From: an uncultured Porphyromonadaceae bacterium
GTDB lineage: Bacteria > Bacteroidota > Bacteroidia > Bacteroidales > Coprobacteraceae
Direction: 5' to 3'
Assembly (NCBI GenBank): GCA_900545915.1
Contig: URAV01000065.1
Span: forward strand, 1-6,715
Length of the DNA stretch: 6,715 nucleotides
Below, piece after piece: positions 6,674-6,715 of the stretch. Within the stretch, counting starts at the first letter, position 1. Every line of letters begins with the position of its first letter. Made by a program: the position numbers and the translations under genes. Below the pieces are notes generated by a model. That model saw only the letters and a program-made list of their open reading frames with translations. It had not been told where the DNA came from and ran no database searches.

Positions 6674-6715
6674 AATTAGAAAATATTATCAGGTCATCTT
6701 TGCGTTTTCTTTCGG

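Noticed and set aside
6663..6715. Possible tail of a minus-strand gene entering from the right edge (open frame ending in a TAG at 6663-6665)
   Set aside because: Only about 17 codons are visible and no family is recognisable. Another minus frame there also reads about eight codons to a stop, so coding cannot be supported without more sequence.

Overview
The window looks like ordinary chromosome from a member of the Bacteroidota, most likely Bacteroidales. It is AT-rich (about 40% G+C by eye). Several gene starts have A-rich leaders instead of Shine-Dalgarno sites. Two places match the Bacteroidota sigma consensus (TTTG, about 17 bases, TAnnTTTG). The OmpA-family protein has the barrel, cysteine-bearing linker and OmpA domain layout I know from this order. 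A genus cannot be named safely; Barnesiella- or Coprobacter-like bacteria are a guess.

Left two thirds, minus strand: four genes in a row, read right to left. They are a membrane-anchored LytM/M23-domain protein (3871-4734), dxr (2651-3808), rseP (1301-2623) and rlmI (102-1286). The gaps are 62, 27 and 14 bases and hold no visible promoter or terminator. A good promoter (4762-4790) lies just upstream of the first gene, so one transcript is the simplest reading. No convincing terminator follows rlmI inside the window.

The centre (4735-5017) is a 283-base divergent intergenic region. Right side, plus strand: an OmpA-family outer-membrane protein (5018-6208) closed by a strong intrinsic terminator (6228-6257). 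A small GNAT-like protein (6288-6587) follows, and its likely promoter overlaps that terminator. The last 128 bases hold a 10-bp inverted repeat and no gene I can support.

Most of the genes serve the cell envelope. Dxr makes isoprenoid precursors, including those for the undecaprenyl lipid carrier. RseP cleaves membrane proteins. The LytM-domain protein and the OmpA-family protein act at peptidoglycan. RlmI, an rRNA methyltransferase, is the odd member. I see no phage, transposon, CRISPR, toxin-antitoxin or defence module and no clearly new system. The most notable point is that the LytM-domain protein has lost most of its expected catalytic and zinc-binding residues. It is therefore probably a non-enzymatic peptidoglycan or amidase-regulating factor and not a working peptidase.
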